Source: Mycolicibacterium cosmeticum (GTDB lineage Bacteria; Actinomycetota; Actinomycetes; Mycobacteriales; Mycobacteriaceae). Taken from it: DNA of 64,000 nt. The stretch is taken from positions 186,001-250,000 of the forward strand of contig JACPVS010000010.1 in NCBI GenBank assembly GCA_016197365.1. The letters run 5' to 3'. Below the pieces are notes generated by a model that worked only from the letters and a program-made list of their open reading frames with translations, had not been told where the DNA came from and searched no databases. A program made the translations under genes and the position numbers. Shown piece after piece: positions 1-9,033 of the stretch (position 1 is its first letter; each line of letters starts with the position of its first letter).

Positions 1-822
1 CAGGTGGTCGGCGACATTGCCGCGCGGGCCGTTGACGCATTCGGTGTCGTTGTTGAACGATCCGCCGCTGTCGACGAAAACGAACACCGGGGCGTTGCCG
101 CCGTGGGCGGCCGCGAACCCGTCCATGGCCGCCGCGGCGTCGCCGGTGCGCAGCCAGTCCGCGGGGGTGTTGAACTCCCCGCCGATCATCATCACCGTCG
201 GCAGCCTGGTGTTTCCCGCGAACCACGCGGGCGGCAGGTACACCAGTTCCTCGCGGTGCTTGAATCCGGAGGCGTCCGCCGGGATGGTCACCGGGACGAC
301 GGCACCGTGCGCGGGCACGGTGTGGCTCGCCTTCTGCGCCTGCACGGACGCCAGGTCCGTCTCGTCGGGCAGCGGGCCTGCGGTCAACTGGTTCCAGGCG
401 GTCTGCACCGTCGGGAAATACCCGACCCAGAGATTGACCGCCAAGGCCGCGCTGAGCAGGCAGGTCGCTACCGCCAGGACCGACACCCCGCGGCGCCACC
501 ACGCGGCCGAGGTGAAACCGAACACGGCGACGCCGATGGCCAGACCGCTCAGTCCGATCCACACCCACAGCTCGTCGGGCGCCGGGTCGTCGGCCATCCC
601 CTGGGAGTCGATGAACCAGTTCGCCCACGCGGCCGCGGCGACCCCGACCAGTACGGCCAGCGGTAGCCACAGCAGCCGCCAGCGCCGGGTGCGCCACCCG
701 GTGGCGGCGATCAGGATCGCGGCGGTCACCAGCTGGATCACGATCGGCAGCCAGCCCCGCAACAGCGAGAGGCCGTGGTGGTACGGATCCGCCGCGGCGG
801 CATCGGCGAGCAGCGTCGTCAC
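1..822 (-). CDS. Membrane-anchored esterase-like alpha/beta-hydrolase, C-terminus cut off by the window
   Basis: Reading the minus strand from a GTG at 822 gives 274 codons that stay open to the window edge. The N-terminal ~150 residues hold about four hydrophobic segments (for example PIVIQLVTAAILIAATG and WVWIGLSGLAIGVAVFGF). They are followed by an extracellular-type domain with the start of an esterase D-like fold: VPVTIPADASGFKHREELVY, LPTVMMIGGEFNTPADWL, PVFVFVDSGGSFNNDTECVN. The catalytic serine and histidine would lie beyond the edge. This matches the mycobacterial membrane esterase family (mycolyltransferase-like fold, Rv0519c type), probably acting outside the membrane. Substrate unknown. 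No in-frame start is visible further upstream. Confidence 0.75.
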   Translation of the reverse strand, partial: MTTLLADAAAADPYHHGLSLLRGWLPIVIQLVTAAILIAATGWRTRRWRLLWLPLAVLVGVAAAAWANWFIDSQGMADDPAPDELWVWIGLSGLAIGVAVFGFTSAAWWRRGVSVLAVATCLLSAALAVNLWVGYFPTVQTAWNQLTAGPLPDETDLASVQAQKASHTVPAHGAVVPVTIPADASGFKHREELVYLPPAWFAGNTRLPTVMMIGGEFNTPADWLRTGDAAAAMDGFAAAHGGNAPVFVFVDSGGSFNNDTECVNGPRGNVADHL

Positions 823-932
823 ACGGACATCATGGCGACGTAATCTTTATGCTCGCTGTGAGACAAGGGGTTTGACGCACAGCCGGCACATATCTACGCA
901 GGACGGAGGCCGGATGTCGGCGCCGGAGCGCC

Positions 933-2048
933 TCAGTCGGGCAGCGAGCCGCTCAGCCGCTCCGTCGCGGCGACGTAGTCCTCGATGAATTCCAGCACCA
1001 CGTCACGCGCGGGCTTGACCTTGTTCATCAGCCCGACACCCTGCCCGACGAAGTACGTCGCCAGCGCCTGCGCGCCTTCGTGTCCCTGGGCGGCCAGCGC
1101 GTCGATGCGGCGCAGCACCGGCTCGCTGAGCATGTTCTGCAGCGGTAACGGCAACGGTTGCTGCCCGCCCTTGGGCGCCCACGCGTCGGTCCAGTCCGAC
1201 ACCAGCTGCCGCGACGGCTTGCCGGTGCGCCCGGCCGAGCGCACGGTGTCACGCGAGGTGGCGGCGAGCATCTTGGCCACGGTGTGGGGTTCGGTCTCGG
1301 CTTCCTCGGTGGTCAGCCACACCGACCCGGTCCAGGCGCCGACCGCGCCGAGGGCGACCGACGCCGCCATCTGCTTGCCGGTGACGATGCCGCCCGCGGC
1401 CAGCACCGGCACGGCGTCGTCGATCGCATCGATGACCTCGGGGACCACCACCAGGGTCGAGACCTCCCCGCAGTGCCCGCCGGCCTCGGTGCCCTGCGCG
1501 ACGATCAGGTCCACCCCGGCGGCGACCTGCTTGACGGCGTGTTCCTTGGCACCGACCAGGGCGGCCACCGGGATCCCGTGCTCGCGACCGGCTTCGATCA
1601 TGTAGTCCGGCGGCACCCCGAGGGCGTTGGCCATCAGCTTGATCGGATGGCTCAGCGATACTTCCAGTAGATCGGAACCGGTGCCGCCGGCCAGCACGGG
1701 CGCGCCGGTGCGGGGTTTGGGGTCGGGCTCGATACCGTGCTCGCGCAGCAGGCTGTCGATGAACTCACGGTGCCCCTGCGGGATCCGCGCGGCCAGATCG
1801 TCCTTGCTGAGCTTCTCGCCCTTGCCCTCGAATTTGGCGGGCACGATGATGTCGACGCCATAGGGCTTGCCGTGCACATGCTGGTCGATCCAGGTCAGCT
1901 CCTGCTCCAGCTGATCCGGGGTGAAGGCCGCACCGCCCAGCACGCCGAAGCCGCCCGCGTTGGTCACCGCGGCCACCACGTCGCGACAGTGACTGAAGGC
2001 GAAGAGCGGGAAATCGATTCCGTATTGCGCGCAGAAGGCCGATGTCAT
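933..2048 (-). CDS. Nitronate monooxygenase / 2-nitropropane dioxygenase family
   Basis: A 371-residue FMN-dependent TIM-barrel enzyme expected to oxidise alkyl nitronates to carbonyl compounds and nitrite, in the cytoplasm. Family marks are the N-terminal FPLFAFSHCRDVVAAVTNAGGFGVLGG, the substrate and FMN region GVDLIVAQGTEAGGHCGEVST with the usual catalytic-type histidine, and VLAAGGIVTGKQMAASVALGA for phosphate binding. The ATG at 2048 (MTSAFCAQYGIDF) is preferred because family members begin a few residues before this motif; a TTG at 2072 would add eight unsupported residues. It is a single gene with 43 bp to the next gene upstream. The true physiological substrate cannot be read from sequence. 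Confidence 0.88.
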   Translation of the reverse strand: MTSAFCAQYGIDFPLFAFSHCRDVVAAVTNAGGFGVLGGAAFTPDQLEQELTWIDQHVHGKPYGVDIIVPAKFEGKGEKLSKDDLAARIPQGHREFIDSLLREHGIEPDPKPRTGAPVLAGGTGSDLLEVSLSHPIKLMANALGVPPDYMIEAGREHGIPVAALVGAKEHAVKQVAAGVDLIVAQGTEAGGHCGEVSTLVVVPEVIDAIDDAVPVLAAGGIVTGKQMAASVALGAVGAWTGSVWLTTEEAETEPHTVAKMLAATSRDTVRSAGRTGKPSRQLVSDWTDAWAPKGGQQPLPLPLQNMLSEPVLRRIDALAAQGHEGAQALATYFVGQGVGLMNKVKPARDVVLEFIEDYVAATERLSGSLPD

Positions 2049-2091
2049 CCGCTCATTATCGACACCCGTCAAGTTTCGCGGCAGCCGCCCC

Positions 2092-2868
2092 CTACGGGAG
2101 GTCGAACGGCAGCGTCACGCCCGCATGGGCCAGGCAATGCGTGCAGTCGCGCTCGGCAGACACACCCGCGATGGCCTCGTGCACCAGTTGCTTGAACCCG
2201 ACCATGTTGCGCTCGAACTCCGCGAAGACGTCCACCGCCCGCACGCCGGCGCCCTCTTCGACCCCGGCGTCCAGATCTGTCACCAAAGCAATTGCGGCAT
2301 AACACATTTCCAGCTCACGAGCCAGCACCGCCTCCGGGTAACCGGTCATGTTGACCAGGGTGAACCCCTGGCCGGCGAACCACCGACTCTCGGCGCGGGT
2401 GGAAAATCGCGGGCCCTGGATCACCACCATGGTTCCGCCGTCGACGACGCCGGGCAGGTCCGCCGCCACCGATCGCAGCGTCGGGCAGTACGGGTCGGCG
2501 AACCCCACGTGGATCCCGCCCGCGTCGAAATAGGTGTCGGACCGCCCGCTGGTGCGGTCCACCAGCTGGTCGGGCACCACCATGGCGCCCGGTCCGAGCT
2601 GCGGCGTCAGGCTGCCCACGGCACACGGCGCGAAGATCCGCCGCACGCCCAGTGCCCGCAGCGCCCACATGTTCGCCCGGTAGGGCACGGTATGCGGCGA
2701 GAACTCGTGCGACACCCCGTGGCGCGGCAGGAACGCCACCTCGTGCGCCCCGACCGTGCCGACGGTGATGGGCGCGCTGGGCTCCCCGAAGGGTGTGTCG
2801 AGATTGATGCTGCGCGCGTCAGGTCCGAAGAACGAATAGAAGCCGCTGCCGCCGATTACTCCGAGCAT
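2092..2868 (-). CDS. S-methyl-5'-thioadenosine phosphorylase
   Basis: A 258-residue purine nucleoside phosphorylase of the MTAP family, the usual length. It splits methylthioadenosine with phosphate into adenine and methylthioribose-1-phosphate, recycling the by-product of polyamine and other SAM-dependent synthesis. Visible marks: the N-terminal phosphate-binding GVIGGSGFYSF, the FLPRHGVSHEFSPHTVPYRAN segment, VVIQGPRFSTRAES, and NMTGYPEAVLARELEMCYA, the base and ribose-binding region ending with the conserved Met and Glu. The ATG at 2868 starts directly at the phosphate loop. It corresponds by position and type to Rv0535 of M. tuberculosis, beside menA in both. Confidence 0.9.
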   Translation of the reverse strand: MLGVIGGSGFYSFFGPDARSINLDTPFGEPSAPITVGTVGAHEVAFLPRHGVSHEFSPHTVPYRANMWALRALGVRRIFAPCAVGSLTPQLGPGAMVVPDQLVDRTSGRSDTYFDAGGIHVGFADPYCPTLRSVAADLPGVVDGGTMVVIQGPRFSTRAESRWFAGQGFTLVNMTGYPEAVLARELEMCYAAIALVTDLDAGVEEGAGVRAVDVFAEFERNMVGFKQLVHEAIAGVSAERDCTHCLAHAGVTLPFDLP

Positions 2869-2883
2869 CCGACCATTATCGGG

Positions 2884-3117
2884 TCAGTCCTGCGCGGGCT
2901 CCGCGAAGGTGGCCTCCACGTCCGCTTTTTCGGCGGCCTGCTTGGCGGCATCCCGGATGGCGAAGGCATCGGTCGCCAGTCCGCCGATCGCGTTCGCCAC
3001 GTCCTTGACCGCGGTGGTGATGATGGTGGCCACCTCCCCCACGGTCGACGCCACCGACTCGACGCCTTCCTGCAACGCATCTTTGGCGATTTCGGTCTTG
3101 CTCAGGCGGTCCGTCAT
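2884..3117 (-). CDS. Small amphipathic-helix protein, unknown function
   Basis: The ATG at 3117 gives 77 residues beginning MTDRLSKTEIAKDAL. The protein is almost wholly predicted helix, rich in Ala, Val and Thr (VGEVATIITTAVKDVANAIG, then AIRDAAKQAAEKADVEATF). It has no cysteines, no signal peptide and no true membrane span. An upstream start at 3171 is possible, but it would extend into the menA promoter region and adds residues unlike the rest. It ends 15 bp before the MTAP start on the same strand, so the two may be co-transcribed. I do not recognise a family. It could be a small membrane-associated or phasin-like helical protein; this is a guess from composition. Confidence 0.55.
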   Translation of the reverse strand: MTDRLSKTEIAKDALQEGVESVASTVGEVATIITTAVKDVANAIGGLATDAFAIRDAAKQAAEKADVEATFAEPAQD

Positions 3118-3200
3118 GAGACAAGTGTCACTTGGCAGCCAACCCGTGACAACGTGCCGCTCGTCACGCACGAATGACAGTGCATGGGACGATGACCCCC

Positions 3201-4070
3201 GTGGCTACCTTTGCGCAGTGGGTGGAAGGTGCGCGCCCGCGGACGCTGCCGAACGCCGTCGCCCCCGTCCTCGCGGGCACCGGTGCGGCGGCCTGGCTCG
3301 GCGGCGCGGTGTGGTGGAAGGCGCTGTTGGCGCTGCTCGTCTCGCTGGCCCTGATCATCGGGGTCAACTACGCCAACGACTATTCCGACGGGATCCGCGG
3401 CACTGACGACGTCCGGTCGGGCCCATTGCGGTTGGTCGGCTCGAAAGTGGCCTCCCCGCGTGCGGTGCTGACCGCGGCAATCATCAGCCTGCTGGTCGGC
3501 GCTGGCGCCGGCCTGGCGCTGGCGATCGTGAGCCAGCCATGGCTCATCGCCGTCGGCGCCGCGTGCATCGCCGGGGCCTGGCTGTACACCGGCGGGTCCA
3601 CGCCGTACGGCTACCGCGGGCTGGGTGAGGTCGCCGTGTTCGTCTTCTTCGGCCTGGTCGCGGTGCTCGGCACGCAGTACACGCAGGCCCTGCAGGTGGA
3701 CTGGGTGGGCCTGGCCGCCGCGGTCGCGACCGGCAGCCTGTCCTCGGCGGTGTTGGTGGCCAACAACCTGCGCGATATCCCGACCGACGCCGAGACCGGC
3801 AAGATCACCCTGGCGGTGCGCCTCGGCGATGCCCGCACCCGGGTGCTCTACCAGGTGCTGGTGGTGACGGCCTTCGTCCTGACCCTGGTGCTCATGCTGG
3901 CGACGCCGTGGTGTGCCGCCGGACTGCTGGCAGCGCCACTGGCGCTGCGCGCGGCCTCGCCGGTGCGGCGCGGTCTCGGTGGGCGCGAACTGATCCCGGT
4001 GCTGCGCGACACCGGTCTGACCATGCTGGTGTGGTCGGTGGCCGTGGCGGCCGCGCTGACGTTCGGCTGA
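3201..4070 (+). CDS. menA: 1,4-dihydroxy-2-naphthoate polyprenyltransferase
   Basis: A 289-residue integral membrane prenyltransferase of the UbiA superfamily that attaches the polyprenyl tail to 1,4-dihydroxy-2-naphthoate, giving demethylmenaquinone. Two aspartate-rich motifs mark the active site: [15 protein letters not shown] (about residue 57) and [16 protein letters not shown] (about residue 188). About eight to nine hydrophobic segments are seen. The GTG at 3201 gives [20 protein letters not shown], which matches the remembered start of mycobacterial MenA; the ATG codons at 3174 and 3192 would add a tail without family support. It is convergent with the DUF4229 gene. Confidence 0.93.
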   Translation: MATFAQWVEGARPRTLPNAVAPVLAGTGAAAWLGGAVWWKALLALLVSLALIIGVNYANDYSDGIRGTDDVRSGPLRLVGSKVASPRAVLTAAIISLLVGAGAGLALAIVSQPWLIAVGAACIAGAWLYTGGSTPYGYRGLGEVAVFVFFGLVAVLGTQYTQALQVDWVGLAAAVATGSLSSAVLVANNLRDIPTDAETGKITLAVRLGDARTRVLYQVLVVTAFVLTLVLMLATPWCAAGLLAAPLALRAASPVRRGLGGRELIPVLRDTGLTMLVWSVAVAAALTFG

Positions 4071-4106
4071 CTCCGCCGATTGTCTTGTGGGACAACCGCT
4101 CAGCCG
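4064..4106. terminator. Possible bidirectional terminator between menA and the DUF4229 gene
   Basis: CGGCTGA (4064-4070, including the menA stop) can pair with TCAGCCG (4100-4106, including the complement of the other stop), and TTGTC (4080-4084) with GACAA (4091-4095), forming a nested hairpin between two convergent genes. There is no U-run, so intrinsic activity is uncertain. Confidence 0.3.
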
Positions 4107-4414
4107 TTCGGGTCGGTCTCGCTGTCCCCACGCAGCCGCGCCTCCAACGATTCCCGGTCCTGCCTGCGGCGCTCGTCGAACTCCGCGATGCTGGCCGTCG
4201 CGCGCTTGCGCAGCGGCGCGAATACCCAGATCCCCAGTGGCAGCGCCAACACGATGGCGAACAGCACCGCGACGATCAACGGGAACTCACGGATTCCGAG
4301 CAGCCGGCCCAATCCGACGATCACCACGGTGAGCACCGCGGCCAGAATGAGCCGGGCCACCAGATAGGCTCCGACGTCGCGCAACATCCGGGTACCCGGC
4401 CGACCTTCAGACAC
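4100..4414 (-). CDS. DUF4229-type small membrane protein (Rv0531-like)
   Basis: The GTG at 4414 gives 104 residues. Two transmembrane segments are clear (AYLVARLILAAVLTVVIVGL and FPLIVAVLFAIVLALPLGIWVF). They are followed by a charged cytoplasmic tail rich in Arg and Glu (RKRATASIAEFDERRRQDRE) that may form a coiled coil. Length and layout match the DUF4229 family, which sits near menA in mycobacteria. Alternative starts at 4432 (GTG) and 4387 (ATG) are open. Function is unknown. Convergent with menA; the small gene at 4464 diverges from it. Confidence 0.7.
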   Translation of the reverse strand: MSEGRPGTRMLRDVGAYLVARLILAAVLTVVIVGLGRLLGIREFPLIVAVLFAIVLALPLGIWVFAPLRKRATASIAEFDERRRQDRESLEARLRGDSETDPNG

Positions 4415-4463
4415 GGGCCCGAGCCTACTCACGGCGCGTATATTCAGAACAAGGAGGTTTTCG

Positions 4464-4625
4464 TTGCAGTACTTACTCCTGGTCCTGATCGTGGCCGGGC
4501 TTGCTTATGCGGTGTTGCGGGTGGTTCGAGCATCGGCAGATCGCCCACGTACCCGGGTGATCGGCCCCGACGACGACCCGGACTTCCTCCGGCGTCTCGG
4601 CCACGAAGACAATCCCCGTAACTAG
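4464..4625 (+). CDS. Small single-span membrane protein, 53 residues (Rv0530A-like)
   Basis: A TTG at 4464 is placed by a near-perfect Shine-Dalgarno, AAGGAGG at 4451-4457, six bases upstream. The product begins MQYLLLVLIVAGLAYAVLRV, one membrane helix, then a short acidic and basic tail with PDDDPDFLRRLGHEDNPRN. Its stop overlaps the stop of the MinD-like gene on the other strand by three bases. The position between Rv0531-like and Rv0530-like genes suggests the equivalent of Rv0530A. No function known. The strong ribosome binding site supports real translation despite the rare start codon. Confidence 0.75.
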   Translation: MQYLLLVLIVAGLAYAVLRVVRASADRPRTRVIGPDDDPDFLRRLGHEDNPRN

Positions 4626-5716
4626 CTCGAACCGGGGAATCCCGCCGCGACAACCGCCGCCAGTTTGATCAGAGCCTCGCGGGTCTGCGGCTTGAGCCGC
4701 TCGAGGCTGATCTCCGCGCCTTCCTCCAGATGCGGGTCGAACGGCACCTGCAGCACCGCCCGGCAACGCCGCGCGAAGTGATCGGTCACCTTCTGCAGGT
4801 CGACCTTGCCCGACCGCGGCCGCACCGCGTTCACCACGGCGATGGCATTGCGCACCATCTCCTGATGCCCGTGCGCGTCCAGCCAGTCCAGCGTGGCCGA
4901 CGCGGAGCGCGCACCGTCCACCGAACCCGAGCTGACCACGATCAGCACATCGGCGTGCGACAGCACCGCCGCCATCGCCGAATGCAGCATGCCGGTGCCA
5001 CAGTCGGTGAGCACCAGGCTGTAGTACCGCTCCAGCACCTCGAGGGTCTTGGAGTAGTCGTCCGAACTGAACGCCTCCGACACCGCCGGATCGCTCTCGG
5101 ACGCCAGCACTTCCAGCCGGCTGGGGCCCTGCGAGGTGTACCGCCGGACGTCGCTGTAGGCGTTGATGCCCTCGGCGTCACGCAACAGGTGCCGGACGGT
5201 GGCCGGGGTCTCCAGCGGGACCTTCTGGCTCAGCGTGCCGCGGTCCGGATTGGCGTCCACCGCGATGACACGATCACCGCGGCTGGAGGCGAAGGTGGCC
5301 CCGAGGGTGGCGGTGATCGTCGTCTTGCCGACGCCGCCCTTCAGCGACAGCAGCGCAATCCGGTAGCAACCGCGCAGCGGCGTGGCGACCTCGCCGAGCA
5401 GGTTGTTGTAGTCGGTGACCTTCGGGCTTTCACCCAGATTGACGGTCTTGAAGCTGGCCACATAGAGCCAGCGGCGCCAACCGTTGGACGGCGCTTGCTT
5501 CGGCTGCCCGAGCAGCGCCACCGTGGACAGGTCCAGGTAGGGCGCGGGCAGCGGGAACGGGCTGGTCTGGTCGGCTGGGGGCTGGGCAGGGACGCTCTGC
5601 ACCGGTATCCCGTGCGGGGGCGTCGGCGCCGTCCACTCCGGCGGCACCTCTTGTGCGGGATCACTGAAACGATGCTGCCCACGGAAGTTCACGGGCTGAT
5701 CCGGACCGAGCGGCAC
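4622..5716 (-). CDS. MinD/ParA-family P-loop ATPase with proline-rich N-terminus (Rv0530-like)
   Basis: 364 residues. The first ~65 are proline-rich and probably disordered. The ATPase core has a deviant Walker A, SLKGGVGKTTITATLGA (residues 125-141 region, with the first Lys characteristic of MinD/ParA), then VIAVDANPDRGTLSQK (switch I), and YSLVLTDCGTGMLHSAMAAV (Walker B/switch II). The layout resembles the EspI and type VII-associated MinD-like proteins of actinobacteria, but there are no type VII genes nearby. The stop of this gene lies 5' of nothing else on its strand; its start is 2 bp after the CcsB stop, so it is probably the last gene of the cytochrome c maturation operon. Role in that context unknown. 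Confidence 0.8.
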   Translation of the reverse strand: MPLGPDQPVNFRGQHRFSDPAQEVPPEWTAPTPPHGIPVQSVPAQPPADQTSPFPLPAPYLDLSTVALLGQPKQAPSNGWRRWLYVASFKTVNLGESPKVTDYNNLLGEVATPLRGCYRIALLSLKGGVGKTTITATLGATFASSRGDRVIAVDANPDRGTLSQKVPLETPATVRHLLRDAEGINAYSDVRRYTSQGPSRLEVLASESDPAVSEAFSSDDYSKTLEVLERYYSLVLTDCGTGMLHSAMAAVLSHADVLIVVSSGSVDGARSASATLDWLDAHGHQEMVRNAIAVVNAVRPRSGKVDLQKVTDHFARRCRAVLQVPFDPHLEEGAEISLERLKPQTREALIKLAAVVAAGFPGSS

Positions 5717-5718
5717 AG

Positions 5719-6708
5719 TCAGCCCACCCCTGCGTAGGAGTGCAACCCGACGGTCACCAGGTTGATGAAGAACAGGTTGAACACCATCGCCACGAAACCG
5801 ATGACGTTGATCCAGGCGGCTTTACGGTCCCGCCAACCCGCGGTGGAACGCGCGTGCAGATAGGCCGCGTACACCACCCACGCGATGAACGACACCGTCT
5901 CCTTGGGGTCCCAGCCCCAGTACCGGCCCCACGCCTCCTCGGCCCAGATGGCGCCGAAGATGACGCCGAACCCGAACACCGGGAAGGCGAAAATCGTGGT
6001 GCGGTAAGCGATCCGGTCCAGGGTCTGGCCGTCGGGCAGCCTGCTGATCATGCGGCCCAGCCCGTTGTCTCGATCGGCCAGCGGGGACATCTTGAGCAGG
6101 AACAGGATGCTGGCCACACCGCCGACCAGGAACACTCCGGATCCGAGGCTGACCACCGAGACGTGGATGGGCAGCCAATAGGACTGCAGCGCAGGCATCA
6201 CCGGGGCGGCGTTGGTGTAGAGCCAGCGACCGGAGACCGTCAGCAGGATAAGCACCGGCACGAGGACGAACACCCACAGGGCGCGGAACTGCGGTTTGCG
6301 CAGCACGATCACGCCGGCGATCAGGCCCGAGAAACAGGTCAGGTTGATGAACTCGTACATGTTGCCCCACGGCACTCGGGCCGTGGCCAGGCCGCGCAGC
6401 ACGATGCACGTGGCGAGCAGGGCGATGCCGACGTACACCAACGCCAGGCCCGCGCGACCGATGCGTTCGTCGGCGGACCGGGACGGGACATCGGCGACGA
6501 CGCCGGGGGTCAGGCTGTGCGCCCCGACTGCGGTTGGATGTGCCGGGCCGCCGGCGCCCACAAGCTCGCGGGCCTCGACCTTGCGGCCCCGCGAGTACGC
6601 CAGCTCGACGGCCAGCAGGATCAGCGCGACGACGAGCACGACCACGGACGAGGTGAAAGCCCAGTCCGAGTAGCGGGACAGCCCGATATCGATGTGCGTG
6701 GTGTTCAT
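5719..6708 (-). CDS. Cytochrome c biogenesis heme-handling protein CcsB/ResC
   Basis: 329 residues with about eight transmembrane segments. It carries the tryptophan-rich WWD-type heme motif WAEEAWGRYWGWDPKETVSF (about residues 258-277) and flanking conserved histidines, the mark of the CcsA/ResC family of System II. With ResB it carries heme across the membrane and attaches it to CXXCH of apocytochromes c. It corresponds to Rv0529 (called ccsA in M. tuberculosis). It follows ResB by 7 bp in the same direction, and the four-gene ResBC-CcdA-TlpA set is complete here, so the window encodes a full System II pathway next to heme synthesis genes. Confidence 0.92.
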   Translation of the reverse strand: MNTTHIDIGLSRYSDWAFTSSVVVLVVALILLAVELAYSRGRKVEARELVGAGGPAHPTAVGAHSLTPGVVADVPSRSADERIGRAGLALVYVGIALLATCIVLRGLATARVPWGNMYEFINLTCFSGLIAGVIVLRKPQFRALWVFVLVPVLILLTVSGRWLYTNAAPVMPALQSYWLPIHVSVVSLGSGVFLVGGVASILFLLKMSPLADRDNGLGRMISRLPDGQTLDRIAYRTTIFAFPVFGFGVIFGAIWAEEAWGRYWGWDPKETVSFIAWVVYAAYLHARSTAGWRDRKAAWINVIGFVAMVFNLFFINLVTVGLHSYAGVG

Positions 6709-6715
6709 GCGCGCG

Positions 6716-8278
6716 TCACTCTTCTCCCAGCAGCTTCACGGTGAGTCGGTCGAACTCGTCACCCCACCCGGAATTGTCGGTCCGGGCCAGACCCCCCAGC
6801 TCGACGCTTACGGTACCTGCCGCTCCCTGGGTAAGCCGAACCCACACACGGCGCCGACGTACCACCAGCGACACCAGCAGGCCGCCCATCATCGACATCG
6901 CGAACACCAGCACCCACACCTGCGCGGGGTCATGGGAGACCTGCAGGTTGATGAACGGCACCGCGCCGTCGAAGCGGATGGTGGTGCCGTCATCCAGGCG
7001 GGTCTGTTCACCGGCCTTGAGGTTGACCCGAGCCTGCTTGGTCAGCCGGCCCTGCCCGATCAACCGCGGGTCGAGGGTGAACAGCGACTGCGGGCGTCCG
7101 GTGTCCAGGCCGGTGTCACCTCGGTAGATGTCGATGGCCACGGCGGGATCGTTGAGCGCCGGGAAGCTCGAGGACAGCAGGGTCCCGTGCAGCTGCTCGG
7201 TCGGGGCGAGCAGACCCTGCACGGCGATCTGGTGTTTACGGCGCTCATCGGCGTCGGGATAGGTGCCGCCGGGTGGGTCCACCCGGATGACTCCGGAGGA
7301 CAACAGCGTCAGTGGGTCGTCAGGGCGCCACTGCACCGTGGTGGTGCGCTTCTGCCCGTCCGGGAAAGTCACCGTGAACGTCGGCGCGTAGCCGTGGCCC
7401 TGCAGGTACACCCGGTCCCCGCCGACCCGCAGCGGGTGGTTGACCTCCAGGCGGTAGGGCCGCCAGGTGTCGGTGTTGAGGTCGTGGCCGTCCTGATACT
7501 CGATGTTGGCGGCGAAGCTGACGGCCTGCCCGCTGGGCAGGTACTCCGCGTCGAAGTCGTTGACCTTCATGCAGATCGGGTACAGCGAGGTGCCGTCGAC
7601 GGTGTTGCCCGCGCGGAACGAGTCGAACGCCGCCGGCGACGCCGAGCAGAATCCGGGCCCGCCGTCGGCGACGACGATGACATTGCCCTCGTAGCCGAAC
7701 AGCTTGCCCGCGGCGATCGCCACCAGCAGGCCCAGCAGCGAGAAGTGGAAGACGATGTTGCCGAACTCGCGCAGGTACCCCTTCTCGGCGGAGATCTCGA
7801 CAGTCTCGCCGTCGTCGCTCGTTTCGGTCCGGGTGGTGCGCCGCCAGCCTTTCAGCCGGTCGGACATGGCGGCGGCCAGCTTCGCGGCGTCCCCGGCCAC
7901 CTCGGCCTGGTGATGTTTGGGCAGTCGCGCCAGATTGCGCGGCGCAGCCACCGGCACCGCCCGCAGACTGCGGACATGCTCGGCCAGCCGCGGGGTCAGG
8001 CAGCCGACCAGCGAGACGAACAGCAGCACATAGATGGAGGTGAACCAGAAACTGGAGAACACGTCGAAGGCCTGGACCTTGTCCAGCCACGGCCCGATCG
8101 TCGAGTGCTGCGCCAGGTACTCGTCGACCTTTCCCGCATTGAGACTGCGCTGGGGCAGCAGCGCGCCCGGGATGGCGCCCAGCGCGAGCAGGAACAGCAG
8201 CACCAGCGCGGTGCCCATCGAGGTCAGGGTGCGCCAGGTGTTGCGGATCAGCGCCCACACCTTCTTCACGGCCCTCAT
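6716..8278 (-). CDS. Cytochrome c biogenesis protein ResB
   Basis: 520 residues. Three N-terminal membrane segments ([35 protein letters not shown], and one in [21 protein letters not shown]) are followed by a large extracytoplasmic domain and a final membrane helix ([20 protein letters not shown]) with a basic cytoplasmic tail. This is the ResB layout of System II cytochrome c maturation; it holds apocytochrome and heme together with ResC. Its ATG overlaps the CcdA stop by four bases (ATGA), so the two are translationally coupled. Equivalent to Rv0528. Length is close to the family norm. Confidence 0.92.
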   Translation of the reverse strand: MRAVKKVWALIRNTWRTLTSMGTALVLLFLLALGAIPGALLPQRSLNAGKVDEYLAQHSTIGPWLDKVQAFDVFSSFWFTSIYVLLFVSLVGCLTPRLAEHVRSLRAVPVAAPRNLARLPKHHQAEVAGDAAKLAAAMSDRLKGWRRTTRTETSDDGETVEISAEKGYLREFGNIVFHFSLLGLLVAIAAGKLFGYEGNVIVVADGGPGFCSASPAAFDSFRAGNTVDGTSLYPICMKVNDFDAEYLPSGQAVSFAANIEYQDGHDLNTDTWRPYRLEVNHPLRVGGDRVYLQGHGYAPTFTVTFPDGQKRTTTVQWRPDDPLTLLSSGVIRVDPPGGTYPDADERRKHQIAVQGLLAPTEQLHGTLLSSSFPALNDPAVAIDIYRGDTGLDTGRPQSLFTLDPRLIGQGRLTKQARVNLKAGEQTRLDDGTTIRFDGAVPFINLQVSHDPAQVWVLVFAMSMMGGLLVSLVVRRRRVWVRLTQGAAGTVSVELGGLARTDNSGWGDEFDRLTVKLLGEE

Positions 8279-9033
8279 ATCGGCAGCCGCACGTCACTGA
8301 CGAAGGCGTCGCGCACCCACGCCACGAACTCGCCCCACAGCCCGGTCACCAGGGCGATGCCGACGGCGATCATCAACACGCCACCGAAGATCTGGATGCC
8401 ACGAGTGTGCGCCCGCAGCCAGCCCAGCCCGCGCACCGCACGCGCGGAGCCGAATGCCAGCAGCACGAACGGCACACCGAGGCCAAGGCAGTAGGCGATC
8501 ACCAGCGCGATGCCGCGCGGCACGGCCGAGCCCTCGGTGGCCGAGGCCACCGCGATGACCGCCGTCAGCGTCGGACCCAGGCACGGCGTCCAGCCGAGGG
8601 CGAACACCGCACCGAGCAGCGGCGCCCCACCGAGGGTCGAGAGCTGACGTGGCGCGAAGCGGGCCTCGCGTTGCAGCAGCGGGATGAAGCCGACGAAGAT
8701 CAGGCCCATCACGATGGTCACCACACCGCCGATGCGTTGCAGCAGAGCCTCATTGGTGATCACCGCCGTGGTCATGCCGAGTACCGCGACGCTGCCGAAC
8801 AGGAACACCGTGGTGAAGCCGGCGACGAAGAGGGCGGCCGCGCCCACCACCCGCCACCTGCCCGACCGCGCTCCGTCGGATTCGGTCACTCCGACGACGC
8901 CGGCGAGATACGACAGATAGCCAGGCACCAGCGGCACCACGCACGGCGAGGCGAAGGACACCAGCCCGGCCAGCACGCTCACCCCGAGGGCCAGCAGCAC
9001 CGGCCCGGTGGCCACGACGTCACCGGGGTTCAC
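8275..9033 (-). CDS. ccdA: Thiol-disulfide electron carrier CcdA
   Basis: A GTG at 9033 gives 252 residues and overlaps the TlpA stop as GTGA. Six membrane helices are visible. The paired redox cysteines lie in [20 protein letters not shown] (helix 1) and [14 protein letters not shown] (helix 4), the CcdA/DsbD-core signature with flanking prolines. CcdA moves reducing equivalents from cytoplasmic thioredoxin to the outside, here most likely to the TlpA-like lipoprotein encoded just upstream, to keep apocytochrome cysteines reduced. Longer upstream readings overlap the TlpA gene entirely and look like out-of-frame translation of it. Equivalent to Rv0527. Confidence 0.93.
   Translation of the reverse strand: MNPGDVVATGPVLLALGVSVLAGLVSFASPCVVPLVPGYLSYLAGVVGVTESDGARSGRWRVVGAAALFVAGFTTVFLFGSVAVLGMTTAVITNEALLQRIGGVVTIVMGLIFVGFIPLLQREARFAPRQLSTLGGAPLLGAVFALGWTPCLGPTLTAVIAVASATEGSAVPRGIALVIAYCLGLGVPFVLLAFGSARAVRGLGWLRAHTRGIQIFGGVLMIAVGIALVTGLWGEFVAWVRDAFVSDVRLPI

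Noticed and set aside
6692..8494. A 600-codon plus-strand open frame opposite resB
   Set aside because: Composition is typical of antisense frames in high-GC DNA (His/Arg/Gln/Gly rich). The ResB frame on the minus strand has the expected membrane helices.
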